Origin: Cyanobium sp. Cruz-8D1
Lineage (GTDB): Bacteria; Cyanobacteriota; Cyanobacteriia; PCC-6307; Cyanobiaceae
Assembly: GCF_024345975.1 (NCBI RefSeq)
Contig: NZ_JAGQCD010000001.1
Span: forward strand, 62,001 to 126,000
Length of the DNA: 64,000 bases
Direction of reading: 5' to 3'
Position numbers and translations under genes: made by a program. The notes beneath the pieces are model-generated. The model was not told the DNA's origin. It saw only the letters and a program-made list of their open reading frames with translations, and ran no database searches. How positions within the stretch are numbered: the first letter of the stretch is position 1; the number at the start of each line of letters is the position of its first letter. Below are positions 32,585 to 40,965 of this stretch, piece by piece.

Positions 32585-34648
32585 TCAGCGCTGCTCCAGC
32601 AGGGCCAGCCCTGCCAGGATTCCCTCGGTGGCGTTGCGCACGCTGTAGTGGCTGTTGACCAACTCCCTTGCCGTTGCCCCCATGCGGGCGGCGGCGACGG
32701 GATCGGCGGCCATCCGGCCCATGGCCACGGCCAGGGCCGCTGGCTGGCCGACGGGGCTCACCAGGCCCGTGCGGCCCTCGAGCACCAGATCCTCGGCGCA
32801 TCCCACCTGGTCGCTCACGATCGCCGGCAGCCCGCAGGCCATGGCCTCGTTCACCACCAGGCCCCAGGTTTCGCCGTGGTCGGAGGGCAGTACGAGGCTG
32901 TCGGCCACCGCGTAGGCCGACGGCATGGCGGACTGGTTCAGGAAGCCGGCGAAGCTCACCGGCAGGCCTTGCTGGCTGGCCAGCGCCCTGCAGGCCTCCT
33001 CCAGGGGGCCTGTGCCCACGATCAACAGATGCACCGGGTGGGACAGGGGCTCCATCACCAGCTGCCGCAGCGCTTCGAGCAGGTCGAGCGGACGTTTCTT
33101 GGGCTGCAGCTTGCCGGCGAACAGAAAGCAGAAGGCCTCCTGGGGGATGGCCCAGTCCTGGCGCAGCTCCTCCCGGCGCGGGCGCAGGGCGCCGGCCCTG
33201 TCGCTGAAGTAGGCGTTGTCGACGAAGTGGGGCGAGGGCACCAACCGCTTCTGGGGGACACCGAACTGGCGGTACCAGCGGGCATTGGCCGTGCCGACGG
33301 GAAGACCGACGTCGACCCCCCGGAACAGCAACCAGTAGGCGAGTGTCAGGGGCCAGGGTCTGGGGCGGAAGGCATTGGAATCCATTCGCAGCAGCACCGG
33401 CAGGCCCTGCAGGCGGGCGGCGATGAACAGCTGCACCATGCCCAGGAAGTGCCAGCCGGTCAGCAGCAGGGCATCGGGCCGCTCCCGGCTTGGACCGAAC
33501 CCCAGCTCCGCCAGGGGGCGTGCCAGCCAGACACCCCGGTAGCCGGAGGTGATGCCGCGGCCCCGGCCGCTGGTGGCTTCGTGCCAGGCGTAGCCCTCCA
33601 GCAGCGGCACGTCCCACTCGAAGGCAACCCCGAATCCCAGCCCCTGGGTCCGGGCGTCCGGAAGGGTGAGATAGAGCACGTCGCTGCGCACACCGGGGGC
33701 CTTGGCGAGGGTCTGGAACAGGGGTGTCTGGTATTGCACCGGATGGCTGCCGGCGATCAGCAGCCGGCGCCGGCGCGTCGGCAGCAGGGCCGGACCCCGC
33801 TTCTGCAGGCGCAAAGCCCAGACCAGGCCCCGTCCTTCGGCGACCAGCGTGGGAGGGATCCACCAGGGATGGCGCAGGTGGTGCCGGCTGCGCACCGACC
33901 CCAACCAGCCGCGCAGGCAGGCCGCCAGAGCCACGGTCAGGGGCTGGGTGCGCAGCTGGAAGTAGTAGCGCCCCACGGCGTGGTCGGGCTTCACCGTGGT
34001 GAGGTGCTTGCCGTAGCTGCGGGTTCCGCCCCGCTCGGCCCTGAGGTGGTGGATCAGGGCGCCGGGCACATACTGAATCGGATGGCCGGCCTGGCGCCAG
34101 CGGTGGGCGAATTCGGCTTCAAAGCGGTAAGCCACCCGCACGAAGTTCTGGTCGAACCCCCCCAGCTCCAGGGCCAGCTGGCGGGGGATGGCCACGTTGC
34201 CCCCCATGAATTCCGCCACCGTGCGGGGCCGCAGGCTGTTGAACAGGAAGGGTCCCTCTTCCGGATCGCTGCAGCCCTGGTGCCAGGGCTGCAGCACCCG
34301 GCCGGCGAGCATGGCCTCGCTGCTGGCAGCTCCGGCCCGTGCATGGGCGTTGAGCAGCTCAAGGCCAGGCAGGATGTCGTCGTCGAGGAACAGCACCCTG
34401 TCGCCGCGGGCCTCCTGCAGGGCCACGTTCATGGCGCCGGTGATCGAGGGAGTCGGCAGCCGCAGCCACTGAATCTTTCCCTGCGCCTGCCAGACGCTCA
34501 GCTGGGCTTCGCACTCCGGGTCGTGGCGGGGCGTCTGGTCGACGACCAGCAGCTCAAAGGGGGGGGGATCCAGGGCCAGCAGGGCGGCGACGCTGTCGAT
34601 CAGCACCTGATCGCGGCCGTAGGTGGGGATCGCGACGCTGAGGGTCAT
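32585..34648 (-). CDS. Double-domain glycosyltransferase: family 2 fused to family 4
   Basis: This is a 687-residue single reading frame with two complete catalytic modules. Residues 1 to about 280 form a family 2 GT-A domain: LSVAIPTYGRDQVLIDSV, LLVVDQTP, and the metal site FLDDDILPG. Residues from about 297 on form a GT-B domain: LLIAGSHPVQYQTPLFQTLA, FLFAGKLQPKKRPLDLLEAL, LLIVGTGPLEEACRAL and VLPSDHGETWGLVVNEAMACGLPAIVSD. The linker contains a run of basic residues (LPTRRRRLL). There is no internal stop or frameshift. A C9 tract encodes Pro28-30. Two successive transfers by one polypeptide are plausible but not shown. Confidence 0.9.
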   Translation of the reverse strand: MTLSVAIPTYGRDQVLIDSVAALLALDPPPFELLVVDQTPRHDPECEAQLSVWQAQGKIQWLRLPTPSITGAMNVALQEARGDRVLFLDDDILPGLELLNAHARAGAASSEAMLAGRVLQPWHQGCSDPEEGPFLFNSLRPRTVAEFMGGNVAIPRQLALELGGFDQNFVRVAYRFEAEFAHRWRQAGHPIQYVPGALIHHLRAERGGTRSYGKHLTTVKPDHAVGRYYFQLRTQPLTVALAACLRGWLGSVRSRHHLRHPWWIPPTLVAEGRGLVWALRLQKRGPALLPTRRRRLLIAGSHPVQYQTPLFQTLAKAPGVRSDVLYLTLPDARTQGLGFGVAFEWDVPLLEGYAWHEATSGRGRGITSGYRGVWLARPLAELGFGPSRERPDALLLTGWHFLGMVQLFIAARLQGLPVLLRMDSNAFRPRPWPLTLAYWLLFRGVDVGLPVGTANARWYRQFGVPQKRLVPSPHFVDNAYFSDRAGALRPRREELRQDWAIPQEAFCFLFAGKLQPKKRPLDLLEALRQLVMEPLSHPVHLLIVGTGPLEEACRALASQQGLPVSFAGFLNQSAMPSAYAVADSLVLPSDHGETWGLVVNEAMACGLPAIVSDQVGCAEDLVLEGRTGLVSPVGQPAALAVAMGRMAADPVAAARMGATARELVNSHYSVRNATEGILAGLALLEQR
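34559..34567 (-). repeat. Homopolymeric C9 tract near the start of the double-domain glycosyltransferase
   Basis: Nine G on the plus strand read as CCC CCC CCC (Pro28-Pro30) in the minus-strand gene. A one-base slip would end translation early. Its position near the 5' end of a glycan gene resembles contingency loci; no variation can be shown from one sequence. Confidence 0.6.
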
Positions 34649-35580
34649 GGCAGGGTGGCTAGCTTGAGTCGGGCCTTGAGGTGCCAGGGGTTGAGGCTTA
34701 GGGCCTGGCGCAGATAGTGGCGGGCCAGGTCAGGCCGCTCGCCGCTGAGGCAGGCGCCGATGAAGTAGGCCCCATCGGCTTGCCGGCGGGGTTGGGCCCG
34801 CAAGCCGCGGCAGCGATCGCTCAGGGCCTCCGCCTCGGCCAGGACGGGGGTCTCCGGCTGCCCGCCGCGGCGCGCCTGGGTGGCCGCCACGATCAGGGCG
34901 TGGAAGGCCTCCTGCTCCTGGCGCCGTGACCCGCTGATCGATCCGGGGGAGAGGGTGGCCTCGTAAAGCACCTCCGGCACCACCAGGTGGCTGCCGACCT
35001 CCACCATGCGGCTCCACAGATCGATGTCCTGGGCGAAGTAGAACATCGGTCGGTAGCCTCCGGCCCGTTCATAGGCGCTGCGGCGCAGCATCACCGAGCC
35101 GTGGATGGCGGGTCCGGTGAGGCCATCGGCGAGCTCCTCTGGCTGCGGCGCGTTCACCCGCACGGTGGCTCCCTCGGGCACCACCAGGCGCACATGGGTG
35201 GAGCAGAGGCTGGCGTCGGGGTTCTCCTGCAGGCAGCGCAGCTGGCGTTGCAGCCTGCCGGGAAGGGAGATGTCGCCGGCGTCCTGGCGGGCGATGAAGC
35301 AGCCGCGGGCCACCTGGCAGCCTTCGATCAGCGAGCGGGTGAGGCCCCGTCCCTGCCGTTCCAGTACCCGCAGGCGCGGCTCACTGGCGCCGCGGGCTGC
35401 CAGCAGCGCGCCGGTGTCGTCGCTGGAGCCGTCGTTGATCACCACGATCTCCAGATTCACCCCCTCCTGGCTGGTGAGGGAATCAAGGCTGGCGGCGAGG
35501 CTGGCGCCGCCATTGCGAACGCCCATCACCACCGAGACCAGCGGCGCCGTGCCGGTTTCAAGCTCCACAGGCTTCTGCAT
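34645..35580 (-). CDS. Family 2 glycosyltransferase
   Basis: This is a 311-residue GT-A enzyme. It starts after a short acidic leader with VSVVMGVRNGGASLAASLDSLTSQ and IVVINDGSSDDTGALL. The conserved ARQDAGDISLPGRLQRQL segment carries the DAGD metal-site variant. HGSVMLRRSAYERAGGYRPMF and AQDIDLWSRM complete the catalytic part. The last 70 residues form helices that resemble a tetratricopeptide-like tail (LARHYLRQALSLNPWHLKARLKLA). The ATG overlap with the next gene is four bases and the upstream gene ends 4 bases before the start. Confidence 0.92.
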   Translation of the reverse strand: MQKPVELETGTAPLVSVVMGVRNGGASLAASLDSLTSQEGVNLEIVVINDGSSDDTGALLAARGASEPRLRVLERQGRGLTRSLIEGCQVARGCFIARQDAGDISLPGRLQRQLRCLQENPDASLCSTHVRLVVPEGATVRVNAPQPEELADGLTGPAIHGSVMLRRSAYERAGGYRPMFYFAQDIDLWSRMVEVGSHLVVPEVLYEATLSPGSISGSRRQEQEAFHALIVAATQARRGGQPETPVLAEAEALSDRCRGLRAQPRRQADGAYFIGACLSGERPDLARHYLRQALSLNPWHLKARLKLATLP

Positions 35581-35584
35581 CAGC

Positions 35585-37606
35585 TCAGGTCATGTTCCTC
35601 CCTGGGCGGGGGCCTTGCTGCAGCCGTGTCCGGAACCCCATGCTCAGGCGGGCCGCCCGGCTCCAGCCCAGCACGGCGGCCAGCAGCCGGTAGGCCAGGA
35701 ATTCCACCCTTCGGCGCCGTTGCCAGGAACCGGTGTGTCGTGCGAGCTGGAACAGCCGCTCTGAGGCCTGCTCCGCACCGGCGGCGCCACACTGGCGGCT
35801 GAGCAGGAAGGCGGAGCGGGAGAAGCGCGCCATCTCGGGACTGCGGCGGTCGACGCCGGCGGCCAGGGCGCTGCGCAGCAGGGACTCCTGCGCCCTGGCC
35901 CGGTCCGCCAGCTTGCGGGGGTCCAGGTGGCCGCGGTCGCTGAGGTGGTCGTCGCCCATGTGGATCCGCCGCACCGACACCGGCACCGGCACCCACACCA
36001 GGGGCGCCCCGGTCGCGCCGGCCCGGCCGTCGTACTCCCAGTCCTCCTCATTGATCCATGGCTGCCAGGGGCCGATGCGGTCGAGCAGGTCGCGCCGATA
36101 GAGCGGACAGCTGGTGGTCCACCAGCGCTCCAGCAGCAGCAGGGGGAACAGGCGCTCCAGGGGTCGGCCGGTGGCCCGCATCGGGCCGCGGCGCTGGATG
36201 GGGTGCTGGGAATGGTCCTCCTCCAGGCTGGGGCCGTAGGCGATCCGGGCGTCGGGGGAGCGCGTCAGGGCCCCCACTTGGGCGCTGAACTTGCCGGGCA
36301 GCAGCAGGTCGTCACTGTCGAGGTATTGAACGAACTCGCCGCGGCTGTGGTCCAGGCCCCGCTGGCGGGCGGCGCCGGGTCCGCTGTTGGGCTGGTGGAT
36401 CACCCGGATGAGGTCCGGATGGGCGGCGGCCAGGCCGTCGGCCACCTCGACGGTGTCGTCGCTGGAGCCGTCGTCGACGATGACGATCTCGATCGGCCGG
36501 TGGTCCTGCTCAAGCACGCTGGCTACCGCTTCGCGCAGCAGGGCGGCGCGGTTGTGCACCGGGATGATCGTGCTGACCAGGCCGGGCACCGGGGCGGGCC
36601 GCAGGGCGGCGATGCGCTCGAGGGCGGGGCGTTGCATCACGGCCCGGGCCCGCTCCAGGTTGGGGTTGTCCCGCTGGTGCTTGAGGGGCTGGCCGCGGTG
36701 CCAGAGGTGCACGATCGGCTCATAGCCCCAGATCCAGGTGGGCCGGGTGAGGCAGCGGTCCCAGAACTCGTTGTCTTCGCCGCCCCAGCCGACGAAGCCC
36801 TCGTCCATGCCACCGATGGCGGCATAGGCCTCGGCCGTGATCGCCATCGAGCCCCCCGCCTCCAGGTTCTGGACAATCGCCTCGGCGGGCCGCGCCGTGT
36901 AGTCGTCGGAGCCGGCCAGCACCGAGGCGCTGTGGACCTCGTTGAGGTAGAAAACGAACCGCTTGGGGTTCACCACCGCGTAGCCGCGGGCGATCTTCTC
37001 CAGCAGGCGGCGGGCGTAGCCGGCCGGCACGAGCATGTCGTTGTCGTGCAGGAGCAGCACGGGCGCGCGGGCCTCGCGGGCGCCGAGGTTGAAGGTGTGG
37101 GAGCGGTTGTAGGGGGCGGTGGGGTCGGGCAGGGGCCCATGGACGTGGCGCACCCAGGGCGGTAGTCGGTCGGCGATGCGGGGTTCGCTGTCCTGCTCGA
37201 TCACCAGGCATTCCAGCCGCACGTTCTCCTGGGCGGCCAGGGACTCCAGGGTGGCCAGCAGCAGGGGCAGCCGCTCAAGGCCCCGGTGGCCGATCAGCAC
37301 GCTCAGCTGCGGCGGCCCCTCGCCCCAGAGGGGGGCGCCGCGGCGGCGGATCGGCGCGGCCACCAGGCAGCGCTCCAGCAGGCGCCGGCCCAGTTCCGGC
37401 TGCAGCCGGGGCGCATGCAGGCGGGAGGTGAAGCGCCACAGACAGGCCTGGCCACCGCCATCGGGGGCCGCCTCCAGCCGCTCGTCGCGGTTGGCGATCG
37501 CCAGGTGAGCTGGCGCGGGCCGGCGCAGCAACCACTCGTAGCGCAGTCGCTCCTTCAGCCAGACGCCCAACCACTCCTTCCGGGAGGGTCTTGTCGGTTC
37601 AGCCAT
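35585..37606 (-). CDS. Tandem family 2 glycosyltransferase (two GT-A domains)
   Basis: This is a 673-residue protein with two family 2 domains in one frame. The first (about 98-320) has LSVLIGHRGLERLPLLLATL, LLLHDNDMLVPAG and the GalNAc-transferase-like GGMDEGFVGWGGEDNEFWDRC. The second (about 348-600) has VSTIIPVHNRAALLREAV, IVIVDDGSSDDTVEV and FVQYLDSDDLLLPG. Such pairs occur in chain-synthesising enzymes of chondroitin or hyaluronan type, but specificity is unknown. ATG at 37606 is chosen because the upstream in-frame part to 37753 overlaps the next gene and is not conserved-looking. It overlaps the upstream gene by 8 bases. Confidence 0.9.
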   Translation of the reverse strand: MAEPTRPSRKEWLGVWLKERLRYEWLLRRPAPAHLAIANRDERLEAAPDGGGQACLWRFTSRLHAPRLQPELGRRLLERCLVAAPIRRRGAPLWGEGPPQLSVLIGHRGLERLPLLLATLESLAAQENVRLECLVIEQDSEPRIADRLPPWVRHVHGPLPDPTAPYNRSHTFNLGAREARAPVLLLHDNDMLVPAGYARRLLEKIARGYAVVNPKRFVFYLNEVHSASVLAGSDDYTARPAEAIVQNLEAGGSMAITAEAYAAIGGMDEGFVGWGGEDNEFWDRCLTRPTWIWGYEPIVHLWHRGQPLKHQRDNPNLERARAVMQRPALERIAALRPAPVPGLVSTIIPVHNRAALLREAVASVLEQDHRPIEIVIVDDGSSDDTVEVADGLAAAHPDLIRVIHQPNSGPGAARQRGLDHSRGEFVQYLDSDDLLLPGKFSAQVGALTRSPDARIAYGPSLEEDHSQHPIQRRGPMRATGRPLERLFPLLLLERWWTTSCPLYRRDLLDRIGPWQPWINEEDWEYDGRAGATGAPLVWVPVPVSVRRIHMGDDHLSDRGHLDPRKLADRARAQESLLRSALAAGVDRRSPEMARFSRSAFLLSRQCGAAGAEQASERLFQLARHTGSWQRRRRVEFLAYRLLAAVLGWSRAARLSMGFRTRLQQGPRPGRNMT

Positions 37607-38924
37607 GGGGAGCACTGGGATGGTCGAGCCGGCCCGCCGCAGCCAGCAATGCCGCTTCCGCCGCCCCATCGCTCGCGCCGCTGGAATGGGGCCACTCGCT
37701 GCCGGCGCTGTGGTGGCGGAAGCGCTGCCCCAGCAGTCGGCGCAGATCCTCACCGCGGCGGCGGCCCAGCCAGCGATCCAGCCGCCCGGCGGGGGCCGGA
37801 TCCGGTTCAGGGGGGATCTCTGGGAGCCAGGGAAGCTCCATCACCTGTGTGAGGGCCCGTCGCCAGGCCGCCAGGGAGGCACTCCCGCTGTAGCGCCTGG
37901 CCACCAGGGCGTGGCCGGCCCGGGACAGCCGCTGCAGCAGGGCGCCCTGCCGCAGCCGTGCCAGTTGGGCGGCGGCGGCGGCGACATCGCCGCAGGGGAA
38001 GAGCAGGGCCGTGGCGTCGTGCTCCAGGGCCCCCTCCAGGCCCGACCCCACATAGCGGCTGCTGACCACCGCCATGCCACTGGCCATGGCCTGCCAGGCC
38101 ACGATCGGGCCCGTTTCCCAGGCCGAGGTGATCACCAGGGCATGGTGATCTCCATAGATTTCTTTGGCCAGGCGGGGCTGGTCGACGTGGCCGAGCATCC
38201 GCACGCTGCCCCGCCCGATCCAGGGCGCCAGGGATCGCTCCAGGGACGGACGCTCCTCGCCGTCGCCGGCAATGTTGAGCTGCAGATTGAGGCCCAGGGC
38301 CTCGAGAGCTGTCAGCAGCGGCGGCAGATCGTGCACCCGTTTCTGGGCCTGCTCCAGCCGGCCCACCCAGGCCAGTTTCAAAGTGGCGGCCGGATCGCCT
38401 TCGGGGGCCTGCCAGGGCGGCACCGGCACGCCATAGGGGGCATAGAGCACCCTGCCGGGATCCATCCCGCCCAGCTCGCTCGCCAGCCGGCAGGCCAGCC
38501 GATTGGTGGCGATCACCGCGTCGATGCCGTCGCCGTGGCGCCGCAGGTCGTCGAAGTACTCCGCCTGCAGCGCGTGCAACGTCATCACCACCCGTCCGTG
38601 GAAGCGACCCTGGCGACGGGCCCGTTGGGCCGCGGGATAGAGATCGACCAGGTTGACGCCGAGCACGAGCTGGGGATTGAGCCCTCCCAGCAGGTCGGCG
38701 ATGGCACGAATCCTGCCTTCGGCGCTGCCACTGGGGTTGGCGAGCGGTTGGGCTGAAAGCGCCGGATAGGCCTGGTCGTAGGGGCCATGGCGGTGGTGGT
38801 CGCCATTGGGAACCGCCACCGTCACCTCGTGCCCGCCGGCCCGCAGGCCCGGAACCAGGCTGGCCAGCCAGTCCTGGACCCCGCCGAGCAGATAGGCGGA
38901 GGGGGCGAGCACCAGGACCCTCAT
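37599..38924 (-). CDS. Family 4-type glycosyltransferase
   Basis: This is a 441-residue GT-B enzyme. ATG at 38924 begins VLVLAPSAYLLGGVQDWLASL, the usual N-terminal fold with a glycine-rich loop. The donor domain contains LAWVGRLEQAQKRVHDLPPLL, LNIAGDGEERPSLE, LVITSAWETGPIVAWQAMASGMAVVSS and GSGLEGALEHD. The E-x7-E helix is represented by ETGPIVAWQ, in which the second Glu is replaced by Gln. The C-terminal 70 residues are Pro/Arg-rich and probably disordered. It overlaps both neighbours. Confidence 0.88.
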   Translation of the reverse strand: MRVLVLAPSAYLLGGVQDWLASLVPGLRAGGHEVTVAVPNGDHHRHGPYDQAYPALSAQPLANPSGSAEGRIRAIADLLGGLNPQLVLGVNLVDLYPAAQRARRQGRFHGRVVMTLHALQAEYFDDLRRHGDGIDAVIATNRLACRLASELGGMDPGRVLYAPYGVPVPPWQAPEGDPAATLKLAWVGRLEQAQKRVHDLPPLLTALEALGLNLQLNIAGDGEERPSLERSLAPWIGRGSVRMLGHVDQPRLAKEIYGDHHALVITSAWETGPIVAWQAMASGMAVVSSRYVGSGLEGALEHDATALLFPCGDVAAAAAQLARLRQGALLQRLSRAGHALVARRYSGSASLAAWRRALTQVMELPWLPEIPPEPDPAPAGRLDRWLGRRRGEDLRRLLGQRFRHHSAGSEWPHSSGASDGAAEAALLAAAGRLDHPSAPHG

Positions 38925-39805
38925 GGTGTCCGATCCAGGTGCATGATCCCTGGCCCGGCGGCGTTCAGGGGCGGCACGGGCAGGGGCGGCAGGGGGGCGA
39001 CGGGCCGCACGTGCTGGCCGAGCTGGCGGATGTAGGTGCCCTCCGGCTCCGGGCAGCGCTCCCACTTGCGGAAGAACGCCTCCTGGTTGGCGGAGGTGTA
39101 CTTGCCCCAGACCCGTTCCGACTGGCCGTCGAAGGAGGTGGTGTCGGGCTGGTCGTTCGCATGGTGCAGGTAGGGACAGGCCACACCCCCGATCCGCACC
39201 CGCGCGAGGGAGGCCCGGGCGGTGTAGTCCATGTCCTCGAAGCCGATGCCACTGAAGCTCTGGTCGAAGGCGCCGATCCGCTGCCAGCAGTGGCGGCCGA
39301 TGGCGAAGTGGGACCAGGTGTTGTTCAGCAGGCTGAGGTCCACCGACTCCCAGTCCATGGCTTCGGCCCAGCGCCGCAGGAAGGGGTCGATGCGCAGATC
39401 GTCGTTGAGCACCAGGGTGGTGGCCGTCGGGCTGGCCTGGAGCAGTTCATTCCAGAGCTGGCAGAGCCCCACCACCCGATCGTGCAGCAGGAAGCGTCGA
39501 TGGGGTGGCTCGCCGCTGGCCAACTCGCGGCAGATCCGTTCCAGATAGCGGCTCTGGCTGGCGGGATCGCCATGGCCGTTGACGGCCACCAGGATCGGCA
39601 CCTCGGGAAAGCTGCGTCGCAACGCGATGTACAGCGGGCGGAAGTAGGTCTCGTAGCGGGCCTCAAAGGTGGTGATCGCGATCGTGAAGCGATCCCCCAG
39701 GGGCCGCCGCGCCGGCACTAGGGCCCGCGGGATGCGGCGACGGCTGCCGTGCACCACGGCCCTGGCGGCAAGGTAAAGGCGCAGGTTGAGGCTGGAGCGG
39801 TTCAT
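38921..39805 (-). CDS. GT-A-like glycosyltransferase
   Basis: This is a 294-residue protein with a basic N-terminus. It has FTIAITTFEARYETYFRPLYIAL, a strand followed by VAVNGHGDP, then TTLVLNDDLRIDPFLRRW with NDD at the position of a DxD. GAFDQSFSGIGFEDMDYTAR is a family 2-type acceptor segment. The final 50 residues are proline-rich. The gene overlaps the next one downstream by four bases, and 22 bases separate its start from the preceding gene. It is distant from typical family 2 proteins, so the family is given only as GT-A-like. Confidence 0.78.
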   Translation of the reverse strand: MNRSSLNLRLYLAARAVVHGSRRRIPRALVPARRPLGDRFTIAITTFEARYETYFRPLYIALRRSFPEVPILVAVNGHGDPASQSRYLERICRELASGEPPHRRFLLHDRVVGLCQLWNELLQASPTATTLVLNDDLRIDPFLRRWAEAMDWESVDLSLLNNTWSHFAIGRHCWQRIGAFDQSFSGIGFEDMDYTARASLARVRIGGVACPYLHHANDQPDTTSFDGQSERVWGKYTSANQEAFFRKWERCPEPEGTYIRQLGQHVRPVAPLPPLPVPPLNAAGPGIMHLDRTP

Positions 39806-39827
39806 GGCGTTGGTGGTGGCTCCCGCC

Positions 39828-40949
39828 TCAGGGGCGCCCGAGGGTGCCGATGGCCTCGACCAGGCCGCGGTAGCGCTCCTGGGGGCGGATGTGGTCGTGG
39901 AAGCAGCGGGCACAGTCCTCCCTCCGGGCGTCCAGGTCGGCCCCGAGGTGGTGGGCCGCCGCCAGAAAACCAGCGCCATCGTCCACCATCACGCCGCAGC
40001 CGAAGTCCTCGACGAACTGAAAACTGGGCTGGCGGCTGCAGATCACCGGCACCCCCATGGCCAGGTACATGCACAGCCGATTCGAGCTGACCCCCATGGC
40101 CTGGAACTGGGGCGCCGGATTGGTGTAGATGGCCAGGCCGATGTCGTAGCCGACGGTTGATCGCCAGGCCTCCTGCCAGGACAGCCGACCCGTCTCGATG
40201 TGGAGCCGGCCACCCAGACTCAGGCGCCGCAGCAGGTAGAGAGCCAGGGGGTCCACCCCCAGGGGTTGGATCACGGCGCAGAGGGAGGGGTCCTCGTGCA
40301 GGGCGTCGAGCAGCCAGTCGGCGCCGGCGGTGAGGTTGAAGCCCCCGGAGATGGCCAGGGTGAGGGCGTCGGGCCCGATCCCCCAGCTCTGGCGCAGCCG
40401 CTGCCGCAGGGTCGGATCCCGCTCCGGCGGGTGGCGAAAGCAGCCCGGATAGACCAGCACCGGCTGGGCCGGCGGCAGGCCGGCGTAGTCGCGCACCAGC
40501 GGTACCCGGTGGGTGTCGTTGACGATCGTGAAGCGCGCCCGCCGGTAGGCGTCCAGGCAGAGCTGCTTCCAGCGTTTTGAGCGGGGCCCCCGGTAGCTGC
40601 CGGCGCGGATCTCGTCCCCCAGGATGAAGGAGGGACGGCGGTGCAGACGGGCCAGGAGGCCCACCACAGCGATCGGATCCTCAGTAGTGCCGGAAAAGCA
40701 GCTGTAGCGGTGCCAGCGGGGGCGCCAGGCCTGACCGAGTAGCCAGCGCATGGCATAGGACACCGGGTGGGTGGTGACCCTTTCTCCGTAGGGGGCGGTG
40801 CTGCCACAGGGCCCGGGGGCGTAGACGTGGACATCAAAGCCGTTCTCCAGCAGGGCCGAGATGATCGCCTCATTGGGGGGCGAATGCAGCAGCTCCGGCA
40901 CCAGCAGGAAGTGGGCGGCGATCGGCCGTGGTGGCGAAGGACCGGTCAT
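39828..40949 (-). CDS. Putative GT-B glycosyltransferase
   Basis: This is a 373-residue protein. The N-terminal part, AAHFLLVPELLHSPPNEAIISALLENGFDVHVYAPG, resembles the acceptor domain of GT-B enzymes. The C-terminal part has LAISGGFNLTAGADWLLDAL, LHIETGRLSWQEAW, GYDIGLAIYTNP, SSNRLCMYLAMGVPVICSRQPSF and VEDFGCGVMVDDGAGFLAAA, which look like a donor domain including SNRLCMYLAMG as the sugar-nucleotide helix. No strict E-x7-E is present. It lies between other glycosyltransferase genes, with short gaps of 22 and 16 bases. Confidence 0.78.
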   Translation of the reverse strand: MTGPSPPRPIAAHFLLVPELLHSPPNEAIISALLENGFDVHVYAPGPCGSTAPYGERVTTHPVSYAMRWLLGQAWRPRWHRYSCFSGTTEDPIAVVGLLARLHRRPSFILGDEIRAGSYRGPRSKRWKQLCLDAYRRARFTIVNDTHRVPLVRDYAGLPPAQPVLVYPGCFRHPPERDPTLRQRLRQSWGIGPDALTLAISGGFNLTAGADWLLDALHEDPSLCAVIQPLGVDPLALYLLRRLSLGGRLHIETGRLSWQEAWRSTVGYDIGLAIYTNPAPQFQAMGVSSNRLCMYLAMGVPVICSRQPSFQFVEDFGCGVMVDDGAGFLAAAHHLGADLDARREDCARCFHDHIRPQERYRGLVEAIGTLGRP

Positions 40950-40965
40950 GGAGGAAGGGATGGGG

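Noticed and set aside
32576-34717. 713-codon open frame on the plus strand opposite the double glycosyltransferase
   Set aside because: It is antisense to a gene with clear catalytic motifs. Its translation is His/Gln/Gly-rich without domain motifs, as expected from a high-GC complementary strand.
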